A stretch of 64,000 nucleotides of DNA from Vombatus ursinus (taxonomy: Eukaryota > Chordata > Mammalia > Diprotodontia > Vombatidae), in NCBI RefSeq assembly GCF_900497805.2, contig NW_020944351.1:1534914-1598913 (forward strand), given 5' to 3'. Every line of letters begins with the position of its first letter. The stretch's first letter is position 1. The notes under the pieces are model-generated. The model saw only the letters and a list, made by a program, of their open reading frames with translations, made no database searches and was not told where the DNA came from. Below are positions 53,935 to 64,000 of the stretch, in pieces. A program made the translations under genes and the position numbers.

Positions 53935-54520
53935 GAAAATTTTATTGCTTTTTCCCTCCCTTTGCTCCCGCCCCCAACTTTTTATGTCCAATTCACCTCC
54001 GGACATACCTCTCATCTCCATCCCACCCATAAGCCTCAAAACAAAGACAAACAGGTAAACAAAATCAACTGACATAGTTACCATATCTGGCAGCATATAC
54101 AACACTGCACACCTATAGTCCAACACCTAGCCAAGGGAAGTAAGGAGGTGAATTTCCTCAGGAACCAAGATTGGTCATTATCATTATATAACATTCAGCT
54201 TCTTTTCAGGTTCCTTTTGTTTATCTTATTGTATACATATATATAAAATATATGCAAATATTTTCTATAGACATGTATGTATACATATATAATACATGTA
54301 TTATTTGTCTATAGATGTGTATGCATACATACATAATGTATGCATATATATTCTGATTTTACTTATTTCATACTGCAAAAGTTCATACAAGTCTCGTGTT
54401 TCTCTGAATTCCTTTTATCTGTTGTTTCTTATGGAACAATGATAGTCTTATTATGTTCCTTATGCTACAGTTTGTTCAGCTATTCCCCAACTGATGGGCA
54501 CTGTTTTTTCCCCTCTAGCT
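53935..54520 (-). mobile_element. L1 3' end with ORF2 C-terminal relic
   Basis: aggtaaacaaaatcaactga, caccta.agtccaacacct, tatggaacaatgatagtct and cagctattccccaactgatg. An AT/GTAT microsatellite lies at 54228-54350. Confidence 0.55.
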
Positions 54521-54899
54521 TTGTTCCAGGATGAATTTGAGTTTCTTTAGGTACTATACATTGAGGTACTATACTATACATAAAGCAAAGGAATGGAAAT
54601 TGAGAGGGAGGGAACTGAAATGAAGGCTGGGAAGGAGATCTGAAAATGTAGCTAGGGAATCCAGGTGTGACAGCAGTTAAGACCAGGGAAATGCAAAGGT
54701 AAGAGTGGAAGACATTCCTTAGATCTCTAGCTCCCTAGCTGCCTCTCAGCTCCAACCTGGGAGAACCTTCCATATGGTCAGTTCCATACTCACCAGGTCT
54801 TCTGCATGGTCCTCAGTGTGCAGAGATGAAACTGGGGGGAGGAGAGAGGTGCCACAGTGTAGTAAAAAAGGCACTCTGTGTCTCTGGAATCAAAGGGAT

Positions 54900-54985
54900 C
54901 TATTTCACAAAATCTTAGACTCACTGAAGCTCAGGGTTGGAAGGGACCTCAGAGGACATCTAGTCTGAACAAGAATCCTAATTGT
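54900..54985 (-). repeat. CORE-SINE 3' part, reverse
   Basis: ctcagggttggaagggacct and cagaggacatctagtctgaa. Confidence 0.45.
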
Positions 54986-55249
54986 ACTAGGATACTGTGC
55001 GTGGTGCTATATGAAGATGGGGTTGGGGGTGGGTGGTTTGGGGTGGGGTGGGGTTTCATGGGAGCATAGTCCCTGCTCTGTGGGAAATTAAAATCTAACA
55101 CAGTTAAAATGCAAACCTTAGCTATGAATAAAGGTCAATATTCATTCACTCATTCATTCATTCAAATGCTATGGTTTTAGAAAATGTCTGATTTGAATTT
55201 CTAGAGATTAATAGAAGTTCTATTAATTACTTTTTTTTGGCCCCCAACT

Positions 55250-55438
55250 AAGTGCTCTGTAGTGGAAAGAAACTAAGGCCCAGGGCTAAGTTCTGCCACT
55301 AACCAGACATGAGACCTTGGTAAGTCACTTCTTTCCCTGCCCCAGCCTCAATTTTCTGTGTAAAATGAGGGTGGTTGGTTAGCTAATCTCTAAGAGCCCC
55401 AATTCTAGAGCTAAACTTTGATGGTTCTTTGATTCGAT
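55250..55438 (+). repeat. CORE-SINE
   Basis: gctctgtagtggaaagaaac, gagaccttggtaagtcactt and attctagagctaaactttga. Confidence 0.6.
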
Positions 55439-55544
55439 GAATTCTCTCTAAATCTGTATGCAGACTGTTGGTTATCGCAGGCATAGCCAGCAATGTCAAT
55501 TGGATGGAAATGAGGTCATTGAGTGGTGACTATTTTATTTCTCT

Positions 55545-55800
55545 TGTTAATTAACCAACAATTATTTATTGAGTGCCTGCCTTCTGCCTGGTTCTGGGAT
55601 CAATACTGTTAGAGGGAGGGGCTGGGATAGAGGAAAGCTCTGAGACTTGATTCCCTCCCCTCTTGGAGCTTACAGTCTAGTTGGGGACATCTGAAGCACA
55701 CTCATGAAACAATTAGAAAATACAAATCAGTGTGCCACCAAGTTCCAGGCCGTGTAGTGCTGGTCACAAGTGCTGTTAGTGTTTGGAGAGGGGCAGGAAA
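55545..55800 (-). mobile_element. L2 3' end, antisense
   Basis: caattatttattgagtgcct, tcttggagcttacagtctag and agttggggacatctgaagca. Confidence 0.5.
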
Positions 55801-56225
55801 GCTTACAGAGATTTTCACTGAATTGCTTCAAAGGTATTTATGGGAGGGGGGATTGCTCTGCCTTGGCCATAAAGAGGGTAACTGACACGAAAACGTTCTA
55901 AGCCAGCTGAACTCCCCTCCCAATTCCAGCGTCTTGCTCGAGGGTACATATGTACGGTGCATAGGTTAGCCTATCTTTCACTTACAACTTGAATGTGATA
56001 AATTTGTGGGAAATAATTGATAAAATGTGAAGGCTACAGAGTTAAAGTCTATTTTGATTTATTCTATGATTGTAAGAAATACTAATTTTCATGTAAATCA
56101 TATTTAATGTCCTCTGTGTATTGCTTCAATAAAAAAGTGACAGTCCTTACATCTTACTTAGAAATCTCCTAATAAATAGACCACCCAATCAAATGAATCC
56201 CCCCTCATAGGATAATTCTGGTAGG
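55801..56225. other. Repeat-poor stretch
   Basis: No gene and no named repeat. Contains AT-rich words such as tgataaatttgtgggaaata. Confidence 0.35.
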
Positions 56226-56229
56226 AGGG

Positions 56230-56545
56230 ATTTTTCTTTCTTTTTAGTTATAAATTTATCTTCATTGGCCTTCCTATATTTCCTTATATGCTTCATATTT
56301 ACCATTTTTACTGCATCATAATATTTCTATTACATTAATATACCATAATTTATTTAGCCATTCATCAGTCATTGTACATATAGATTGTTTCCTTTTTTCC
56401 TATTATAAATACAGCAACTATAATTTTTTTTTTGCACAGATAAGTCCTATTATGATATTTTTAGGATAAGGTCCTAGCAATTGAATCACTGGCTCAAGAG
56501 GTATAGCTTTTGTCACTCTTACTGTATACTGTCCTTTTGGTTGCA
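56230..56545 (-). mobile_element. L1 ORF2 C-terminal relic, antisense
   Basis: catcataatatttctattac, attaatataccataatttat, ttagccattcatcagtcatt and gctttt...actcttactg. The MITE at 56552 follows. Confidence 0.6.
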
Positions 56546-56551
56546 CTAAAC

Positions 56552-56724
56552 CAGGGGTGGGGAACCTGCAGCTTCAAGACCTCATGTGGCCCTCTGACTG
56601 AATCCAAACCTCACAGAACAAACCCCTTTAATAAAAGGATTTGTTCTGTAAAACTTGGACTCAGTCAAAAGACTGCACCCGAGGACCTAGAGGACCACAT
56701 GTGGCCTCAGGTTCCCCACCCCTG
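56552..56724. mobile_element. hAT-type palindromic MITE
   Basis: caggggtggggaacctgcag to caggttccccacccctg, 173 bp, with the same inner ccctttaataaaaggatttg as the copy at 30222. Flanks cactaaac and cacaagac share six of eight bases. Confidence 0.75.
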
Positions 56725-56865
56725 CACAAGACTATAGCACTTTTTGCAATGACTTGGTCTGGTATCCAGGGATGTGGTGAGGCTCAGAGGAGATAATGGA
56801 TGTAAAGCAGTAGCAAACCTTAAGGAGCCATTTAAATATCAGTTATTGTTATTGTTATTGTTATT

Positions 56866-57096
56866 TGTTGTTGTTCAGTCCTGACTCTTCATGACCCCAT
56901 TTGGGGTTTTCTTGGTAAAGATACTGAAGTGATTTGCCATTTCTTTCTCCAACTCATTTGATAGATGAGGAAACTGAGGCAAACAGGGTGAAGTGACTTG
57001 CCCAGGGTCACACAGCTAGTAATGTCTGAGGCTGGATTTGAACTAAGGAAGATTAATCTTCCTGACTGCTGGCCCAGTACTCTATCTAGCTGCCCA
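56866..57096 (-). repeat. RTE-SINE, reverse
   Basis: ttgttgttcagtcctgactc, catttggggttttcttggta, cagatagatgagg-like core, gcccagggtcacacagctag. Placed between (TTATTG)-like repeats. Confidence 0.8.
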
Positions 57097-57099
57097 CTG

Positions 57100-57180
57100 T
57101 TATTATTATTGTTATAATTATAACTATTATTATTAGCCTACAGTTTATCATTATTATTATTAGCCTCCAGTCAATAGGCC
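57100..57180. repeat. TTA/ATT trinucleotide tract
   Basis: Interrupted attatt units with a duplicated ttattagcct word. Confidence 0.7.
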
Positions 57181-57340
57181 TCCAGTCTGGGGATAACTTC
57201 ATTCCCTGAACCTTCTATTGCACTCCTCCTGAACTCAAGAGATGTTTATAGAGCAAAACAGGATTTGGTTAAGGGGGGCGTGGAGAATGTATGTATATAC
57301 ACTTTAAAATTTAATCTGCATTATTAACATTTTCTTAAAT

Positions 57341-57512
57341 CTAGAAATCAAAGTGGATAGAGCACCGACCCTGAAGTAGGAAGGACCTGAGTTCAAATGT
57401 GGCCTCAGACCAAACACTTGACACTTAACTAGCTGTGTGACCCGGGGCAAGTCACTTAACCCCGATTGCCTCACACCAAAAAAAAAACAAAAAACAAAAA
57501 CCTAGAAATCAA
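57341..57512 (+). repeat. Short tRNA-SINE with 11-bp target-site duplication
   Basis: ctagaaatcaa at 57341-57351 and 57502-57512. The SINE lacks its first bases and starts agtggatagagcacc. It ends gattgcctcacacc and an A-rich tail. Confidence 0.85.
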
Positions 57513-58756
57513 CAAAACAATAAATAAACAACGAATTCTTGATTTGTAGAGATGCTGCTTTCTGAGGTGGAAATGCTTACACTGAAAATTTAACAATGGC
57601 TATTGCAAGGCTGTTCCAGTTGGCTCCAGCACCTTGATATTTTGAATGCCATTGCACTAAATTTAGGGTTAGTAATTGTAAATTTGTTGGGAAGTATTGA
57701 CATTCTTTCTATATTTTCCCAGGCTAATGGGATACAACAAGCAATATACTTCCATGGGATCAGTTCTTTCTTGATTTCTGTCAAAATCATTTTGAAGTTG
57801 TCTTTTTATGAATCTCTTGTATATCTTGAAATGTTAATGCCCAAATATTTGCTGCCCTTTTCATTATTGTGAGGGATAGTTCTTTTGTTTTCCTTGATTC
57901 TTTCTTGTATAGTAATACAGATGATGTGGGTTTCTCTCATAAAGATTATTAAGTTTGAGATGAGATGCGGCTTTGTATTGGTGAATGAAATTTCTACACT
58001 GAGTATTTCCCACACTGATAAAGTCAAAGGTCCAGAATTTTTTTAAAAAAATCTCATATGTTCCTTGTTTATGAAACTCATGTATTGCTTCTGTTCATTT
58101 TCTTGTTGACTGTCTTGGGTTTTCTAGGTATACAGTTATGGTGTTTTTAAACAGATATCTTTTAACTTCTTCATGATTTATAGCCTTTTAATTTCTTTGT
58201 TTTGCCTTATTTCTATTGCTAAGATTACTAAAAAAAACTGCTTCAAAGAAGTGTTTAGAGTGGACATCCCTGTTTAACGTTTTTAATAGGAATATTTCTA
58301 GTTTTTCTCTGTTGTGTATTACATTAGCTTGTGATTTCAAATATTGTGTCTTTTCTCAAATTAAGGAAAAATCCTTCAATTTGTGTGGTTTTATAACATA
58401 AATGAGAGCTGCATTTTAGCAAAGGCTTCCTCTTCATCTGATGTTATGATCATGTAGCCTTTATTTTTACCCTTGTTGATATGATTTATTATATTGATCA
58501 TTTTCCTGGTATTGAACCATCCTTGCATTCCAGTTATAAATCCTACTTGGTTATGATGAATAATTTTGTTTGATGTACTGCTGTCTTCTCTTTGTGAGTA
58601 TTTTACTTAGTCTATTTTGCATTGATATTCATTAATGATATTGGTCTGTAGTTTTCTGTCTCAACTATGTTTTTGAATTGGGGAATACAAGCTTCACTGG
58701 GGGTGACATCCTACTGCAGTCCTTATGTTTTGAAACAGGTCATGTTAGTATTCTAT

Positions 58757-59005
58757 TCAGTTGTTTCAGTCCTGTCTGACTCTTGGTGACCCCATTAGGG
58801 GTTTTCTTGGCAAAGAAACTGTAGTGGTTTGCCATTTCCCTCTTCAGCTCATTTTACAGATGAGGAACCTGAGGCAAACAGGGTGAAGTGACTTGCCCAG
58901 AGTCACACAGATAGTAAGTGTCTGAAGCCAGATTTGAACTCAGGAAAAGGGGTCTTCCTGACTCCAGGCCCAGCAATCCATCCATTGTGCCACATAGCTG
59001 CTCCA
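58757..59005 (-). repeat. RTE-SINE, reverse
   Basis: cagtcctgtctgactcttgg, tggtttgccatttccctctt, gacttgcccagagtcacaca and ccattgtgccacatagctgc. Confidence 0.85.
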
Positions 59006-59084
59006 CCATAGTATATTTGTTATTTAAAAGTTTAGTAGAATTTGGGGAAATCCATTTGGGACTAATATCTTTTTTTTTTTTAAC

Positions 59085-59212
59085 AATGCAACAGGTATTT
59101 ATTAAACACCTCCTATATTCATGACGCTGGACTAGATGATAGGGAGACAAAGATGAAATGTTAAAAAAAGAAGACCACATTCCTTTTTCTCAAGTAACTT
59201 ATATTCTTTATT
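59085..59212 (-). mobile_element. L2 3' end, antisense
   Basis: acaggtatttattaaacacc, gctggactagatgatagg and ttctcaagtaacttatattc. Confidence 0.5.
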
Positions 59213-59214
59213 GT

Positions 59215-60080
59215 GTTAAATTTTATTTTTTCATTCTGAACTTAAACACCCCCCTAAGATCATTTCCATATACACAGAACATAAAAAGAAGACTGAATAC
59301 GAAACTGCAAATCTCTATTTCACACAGTTTGCTTTTTAAAAATAGTAAATTATAATTATTCATGTTTCTTTTTTTAGGCAATTGGGGTTAAGTGACTTAC
59401 CCAGGGTCACACAGCTAGTAAGTGTCAAGTGTTTGGTCTGAGGTCGGATTTGAACTCAGGTGCTCCTTATCAGCGCTGGTGCTCTATCCACTCAGACACC
59501 TACCTGCCCCTTTGTGTTATTTTCAAAACTCTCCTATTTGTGTTTACTTCTGAACTTCCTTCTGTTTCCTTCTGTGCATTTAAAAATGCTTTAATAGCCC
59601 TTTTTGTGGGCATCAGTATTACTAATCTACCCTTTCCCTTACAACTCTCAACCCTAATTAAAAAACAGAGAGAGAAGAAAAAGTACTTGTAACACGTAAG
59701 TAGAGTTAAGCAAAACAAATCCACATAGTGGCCGTGTTCAAAAATGTATGCTTCTTTCTGCTCCTTAAGTCTATCATCTCTCTGTCAGGAGTTGGTCAAT
59801 GAGCTTCATCATAGGGCCTCTGGCTAGTCATTACTTTGATCAGAGTTCTTAAGTCTTTCAAAGCTATTTTTCTTTACAATACTGTTGTCTTTTTTACAAA
59901 TTACTCTCCTGGTCCTTTTCTCTTCACTTGGCATCAATTCATATTACCTAGGATTCTTTGAGATAATCTCTGGTAAGTTCTAACATCACAATGATATTGA
60001 ATTCTATTCATATGCCACATTCCCCAATTGAGGCCCAATGTCTTTCTGTATGATGAATCATTTATGATCTGTCAGATTTC
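59215..60080 (-). mobile_element. L1 3' end, split by a SINE
   Basis: atttccatatacacagaaca at the left. Right of the SINE come tacaactctcaaccctaatt, agcaaaacaaatccacatag, ctctctgtcaggagttggtc and attctattcatatgccac. Confidence 0.6.
59368..59512 (-). repeat. Short tRNA-SINE, reverse
   Basis: aggcaattggggttaagtga, cacagctagtaagtgtcaag, gatttgaactcaggtgctcc and cacctacctgcccc. Confidence 0.85.
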
Positions 60081-60604
60081 TCCTTCTGAGATGTCTATTT
60101 AGGTTATCCACTTCCTGTTTTGTTAATGTAGGTATTTCATATTTCTGTAGGTAATTATATGTTTCTTTTTCAGAATTTGTAACATGAGCCATATGCAATA
60201 ATTTTCTTGATTTGTTTTGGCTTTATTATGATCTCTCCTTTCTCATTTTTAATTTTGGTGACTTGGTCTTATCCTCTCTAAAAATAGATTTGTTAGCTAT
60301 TTGTCAATTTTGTGTGTCCTTTCAAAAATCAGCTCTTGGCTGACATTTATCATGTCAATTGTTTTCTAATTTTCAGTTGTACTGTACTCTCTGTTCTCAT
60401 CTCGGTTATTCCACTTTTAAATTTTTCTGTTGGTTTGTTCATTTCATAGATTTTTGGAGTACAGTTGGAATTTGTTAATTTTCTCTTGCTAAATTTGGCT
60501 CTGAGTGCTTCTTTGGCACCATCCCATAATTTTGATATCATTTCTGAACTGCTGTTATCTTTGATGTAACCTGTTTTTGTTTTCACAATTTACTCTTTTT
60601 TTTT

Positions 60605-60945
60605 GTTTGTTTCCATGGGGAAAGAACCATAGGATGAGAAAGTGTTATGGGTTTCAACCTGTAGTAATGGAAGTAATACCAATGGAGCCACTGAATAAAA
60701 TTAAGAGATGGGAAATTTTAGGTCCCTTTTAATTTAAAATCTCTCTATCTGTATCTTCTAGGTTAAGTGCATTCCATAAAGAGAATATTGTTTGGATATG
60801 TTCTTTACTTTATTTTGTAAATTAAAAAAATTGAAGAGTCTAGATCATGTGCATTTTATATTCTGATTGCCAGGCTTGTCTTTTCTTCAATCATTCTAGC
60901 AAAAGGGAAGGTACACTTTCATATTCTTATTAGTTATGTTGGAAA
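60605..60945. other. Unassigned DNA
   Basis: No gene or named repeat seen. Confidence 0.3.
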
Positions 60946-60949
60946 GGTA

Positions 60950-61225
60950 GCTTGGGGTCATGGTGGGAAGGTTGACTGCCTTGGAACCAGGAAGATCTGA
61001 CTTCAGGTGTTGCTTTTGGCAGTGGTAAATATACATTTGCATATTACATATACTATATATATAGTATATATATTGTATATACAGTAGTAAAAATACAGTA
61101 GTAACTAGTAGGACAAGTCACTTCCCTTTTCAGTTGCCTGGGCAATTCTCTCCAATGACAAGGTATAGATTGCCTCAGTGGAGAGTTTCCTCACCATAAT
61201 TTCATACAATGGATGAAATCCCAGG
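60950..61225 (+). repeat. tRNA-SINE with unique tail, split by AT tract
   Basis: ggtagcttggggtcatggtg, ttggaaccaggaagatctga, an AT insert at about 61025-61085, then gacaagtcacttcccttttc, cagtggagagtttcctcacc and atggatgaaatcccag. Confidence 0.6.
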
Positions 61226-61260
61226 TTTGGTATTTTGGTTTGTTTTGTTTTGCTCACGCC

Positions 61261-61450
61261 CTGTGATTTCATCCAGTGTATGAAATTCTGGTGAGGAAAC
61301 TCCAACTTCTAATGCATATGAGAAACTGTTCTGTCACTTATAGTTTGAGAGAGTCGCTGGGGACACTGAAAATAAATGACTTGTCCAGGGTCACATAGCC
61401 GGTACAAGCCAGACACGACATGAATCCTGTTCCTCTTAACATTGAATCAA
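61261..61450 (-). repeat. tRNA-SINE with unique tail, reverse
   Basis: Starts ctgtgatttcatccagtgta, then tggtgaggaaactccaact, and ends ttgtccagggtcacatagcc. Lies tail to tail with the copy on its left. Confidence 0.6.
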
Positions 61451-61689
61451 GCTTTCTAATCTCTTTGCCTCTAGATGCCACTCATTTCAGTGAACTCAAT
61501 GAACAGAACCGATCCAAACTCCTGTAAGTTTCTTTGATTTATAGTGAACCATTATCAATCAGAGGAACTTTGCTTTGGGGTTAATCTGCCCCATCCCCCT
61601 TCTCCTTTTGAGTTTTCCCCATCCTGTCTCCAAAATAGCCTTCTGAAACAACTGAGTGTTTTAGCTAATGCAATACACTGAGTGTTCTC

Positions 61690-62215
61690 CCTTTTTGCTA
61701 ACAATTGGTTTATTTTTTTTGTAGTAAATATTTCAGTAAAAGCTTCACATTGAACATCAATACAACTAACTAAACTTGTTGGTATAAAGTTCCCTGTCAG
61801 TTCCTCATCAGGATTTTTTTGTCTTATTCACTGCACATTGTAAACAGTTATATGAAACATTGCTCCAAATAACTAATAATAAGGGAAATGCAAATTAAAA
61901 CAAGTCCGAGGTTTCTTCTCACATTTTCATTCATTTTTCTCCTGATATGGATGAAGTTAGTGGGTATTCCATTCTTTCAGCTGTGCTCTTTTCACTTAAT
62001 ATTATTTCATAAAGGGCTTTCCAGATTTCTTTGTATTCCTCATACTTGCCTGGTTTTTAATGGAATTTTAATATTCCATTATGTTAAATTGCCAAATTTT
62101 ATTTAACTTGTTCCCTCTTGTTGGAAGGTTAGGTTATTTCCAGCAACTAAATGTATCCTGATTTGAGAAGTATAAATTGTCTTAAATACTTATCTTTTTT
62201 GTCTGTAGTTTTGAC
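61690..62215 (-). mobile_element. L1 relics of mixed orientation
   Basis: 61830-61925 reads like sense L1 (agggaaatgcaaattaaaac). 61930-62215 reads like reversed ORF2 C-terminus (ttccagatttctttgtattc, aatattccattatgttaaat). The arrangement does not fit simple twin priming. Confidence 0.45.
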
Positions 62216-63450
62216 TTTTGTTCAGAGATTTCAGTGAGGGGCATTCCTTTCTCTGCAAAGTGAGTGAGTATTTTCCAATTGTCAATCTCTTGCCTTCATA
62301 TAGCATACTGAGTTTGACTAGGCAGGCCATTCTGGGCTTGTGGTCTACCCTGCTTAATTTTGTTTATATTTTATTCCAGCTTTGCCCCTTGTCCTCCTTG
62401 AAAAGTCTGTTGTGATCTGGATGCATATTCCTTGTTGAGTGGAATTCTGTATTTCTTTTGGCAGTTTGAATTATTTTTCTCTTATAATTGTGGTGTTGGA
62501 GTTTAACCATTGAATCTTTGGTTATTTCCTTTTGGGGGTTCCATAGATTCTTTCTCATTTTTTTTGTCACCACTTGCTTTGTGTAGTTCTGAGAAATTTT
62601 CTTTGACAATGTCCTGGAATATAGTGTTCTGACTCTTTTTATTCTTATTTTTTTTTTTTGAGGTAATCAGGGGTAAGTGACTTGCCTAGGATCACATAGG
62701 TAGTATGTATCAAGTGTCTGAGGCCATACTTGAACTCAGGTCCTCCTGACTCCAGGGCTGGTGCTCTATCCATTGTGCTATCTTGCTGCCCCCAGACTTT
62801 TCTTTAAAAACATTTTCTGGGCTGTTGGCAATCCTGAAATTCCTTCTTAGTAATCTGTCCTCCAGTTCTGTCACTTAAATATACATGTTTCCTCTTCCTT
62901 TTTTTTAAAGGATTTTCTGAACCTCTCATTTTAGCTGTTCTGCAGTGTGTACAATTCAAATTTCCACTGTAGGAAGTCCATTATTGTATGCTTCTGTGTC
63001 CTTTTGGGAGAGGTTTCTCTTATGTTCTCTATGGTGAACATTTTCTTCATTATTTCCTACTGACCATTTTAAAAGTATCTTTTAATTCTAGCTGATGGTA
63101 TTTCCATATTTTTTAAACTTTCTTCAATCACTTCTTCTATTTGGTCTTGTGTTTTCTGCCCAGTATTAATTCTTGACAAATTTCTTCAAATATGTCATTT
63201 TTCCATTTTTTTTCTACATCTGCATTGTTTCTTGTACTTGAGCTCTTTCAATTATTCTGTAAGATTTTTTTTAGTATAGCAGTGCTCTTCCCTTTACTCA
63301 TTTCCTATTTTGGTTGGTTGTTTTCTCCCTCTTGTGTGGTTCTTAAGATATTTTCCTTTTCTTTGGTGTTTCTGTTTGTTGTTTTGTTGCTGGTAAGGAG
63401 CCTAGCTCCCTTTGAATTTCTTGCCCTGCCATCTTGGCTTGGAAAAACAA
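62216..63450 (-). mobile_element. L1 ORF1 and 5' end relic
   Basis: Minus-strand pieces such as QITTDFSRRTRGKAGIKYKQ resemble the ORF1 C-terminal domain of L1 (xRLTADFSxxTLQARR). The right edge has ccctgccatcttggcttgg, the reverse of the ccaagatggc word near L1 5' ends. ORF2 is not between this ORF1 and the L1 end on its left, so a HAL1-like plan is possible. Confidence 0.45.
62648..62796 (-). repeat. Short tRNA-SINE, reverse
   Basis: gaggtaatcaggggtaagtg, cttgaactcaggtcctcctg, gctctatccattgtgctatc and ttgctgcccc. Nested in the L1 relic. Confidence 0.85.
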
Positions 63451-63689
63451 ACTTTTTGTGGGTTGTGATATTGTTAATAGGCAGTTACTATGATCAGTCA
63501 ATGTATCAAACCTATTTTTTCTTTGTAAAGAAAAATGTTCTGTTTGCCCCGTTTCTTCAAGTACTTCAGATCCCATATGTACTTTGGTTGTTCACATATG
63601 TGCCACTGTGGTTTGGTTGGTATTGTCTCTAATTTGGCTGCTTCTACTGACTCTGATGTCCCTCTCTGAAGCACCATTCCTATGTGCTT

Positions 63690-63903
63690 TATGCTATCAA
63701 TCAGTCAACAAGCATTTATTAAATATTTACTATGTGTTAGGTACCATGCTAAGTTCTGGAGATACAAAGATACAACGAAAAGTAAAAACACAGTCTCTGC
63801 CCTCAAGGAGCTTCTATTCTAACAAGGGAGACAATGTGCACAAAATTGCCCATACAAGATATATTCAGTGTATATGGAAAGTAATAACAGAGGGAAGGCA
63901 CTA

Positions 63904-63907
<4 letters not shown>
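63690..63907 (-). mobile_element. L2 3' end, antisense
   Basis: atcagtcaacaagcatttat, ccctcaaggagcttctattc, taacaagggagacaatgtgc, catacaagatatattcagtg and gaaggcactagcag. The frames across it are L2, not a gene. Confidence 0.8.

Positions 63908-64000
<93 letters not shown>
63908..64000. repeat. TG then GA microsatellite at window end
   Basis: About 24 TG units (to 63957) followed directly by GA units running off the window. It starts right after the L2 word gcactagcag. Confidence 0.9.

Larger units (their letters stand above)
57590..60600 (-). mobile_element. L1 ORF2 relic with nested repeats
   Basis: The left part gives ENIERMSILPN on the minus strand (L1 has NIVKMSILPK). The middle part reads ccatccttgcattccagtta, ttgatattcattaatgatat, the reversed reverse-transcriptase region. 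The right part (60120-60600) reads tcaaaaatcagctcttggct and cttctttggcaccatcccat, the reversed linker. It is broken by stops throughout and interrupted at 58757-59005 and 59085-60080. Confidence 0.65.

Noticed and set aside
61690-62215. Twin-primed (5'-inverted) L1
   Set aside because: The plus piece lies left of the minus piece, the opposite of what twin priming gives for either strand.
63192-63632. 146-codon plus frame with a very hydrophobic product
   Set aside because: It lies on the antisense strand of the L1 ORF1/5' relic. The hydrophobic look comes from T-rich codons.

Overview
The window looks like noncoding DNA from a marsupial (metatherian) genome. The evidence is its repeat set. 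There are many copies of a tRNA-derived SINE whose head reads like ggcagctaggtggcacagtg, and many copies of a longer SINE with the same kind of head but a BovB/RTE-like tail (gtcggacacaactgaac). There are also very many MIR/MAR1-like CORE-SINEs, long L2 (CR1-clade) copies, and L1 copies with a 3' UTR I associate with marsupials. I cannot tell the species. I found no intact protein-coding gene, no structural RNA gene, no CpG island and no CRISPR array. The short open frames I examined are either inside repeats or are chance frames.

Layout. 1-9760: CORE-SINEs, L2 ends, a 5'-truncated L1 with target-site duplication (2409-2863), a 7SL-like relic (8705-8850), and two copies of an unclassified dispersed repeat (3040-3480 and 9240-9760). 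9762-9982: a young SINE holding a 10-N gap that looks artificial. 10395-16500: SINEs, older L1 and L2. 16560-21412: the only recognisable host gene relic, a minus-strand retrocopy of IMPDH2 (inosine monophosphate dehydrogenase), cut into three blocks by an L1/HAL1-like element and a truncated L1, and further marked by a tiny poly(A) insertion. 21412-22745: an L2 with a SINE in its tail. 23895-24800: an L2 end carrying a minisatellite of about 60 bp per unit. 25690-27700: repeat-poor DNA. 28000-36160: L1 and L2 copies, a 400-N gap, a hAT-type palindromic MITE, a 49-bp tandem array and a 2-kb L2 ORF2 relic. 36200-49500: dense SINEs, an L1 lacking its endonuclease region, CR1/L3 relics and a second MITE. 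49475-52000: mostly unassigned. 52500-57100: a hAT element split by L1 tails, more L1, and a third MITE. 57340-63450: L1 ORF2 and ORF1 relics with SINEs nested in them. 63690-64000: an L2 end running into TG and GA microsatellites.

The sequence behaves as a record of layered retroposition rather than as a gene system. The polyadenylated elements lie mostly on the minus strand, which is compatible with an intron of a plus-strand gene, but that is only a hint. I saw nothing that amounts to a new functional system. The most unusual items are the nested IMPDH2 retropseudogene, the poly(A)-only insertion, the L2-born minisatellite with an inverted first unit, the 7SL-like relic and the false gap.

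Terms used in the entries: 'CORE-SINE' means MIR/MAR1-like, with a tRNA-like head, a line resembling cctcagtttcctcatctg, and often an end resembling ccagctctaaatctatgatc. 'RTE-SINE' means the tRNA head plus the BovB/RTE-like tail. 'Short tRNA-SINE' means the tRNA head followed directly by poly(A). Family names are by memory of consensus sequences, not by a database search, and repeat boundaries are approximate unless a target-site duplication (TSD) is given.
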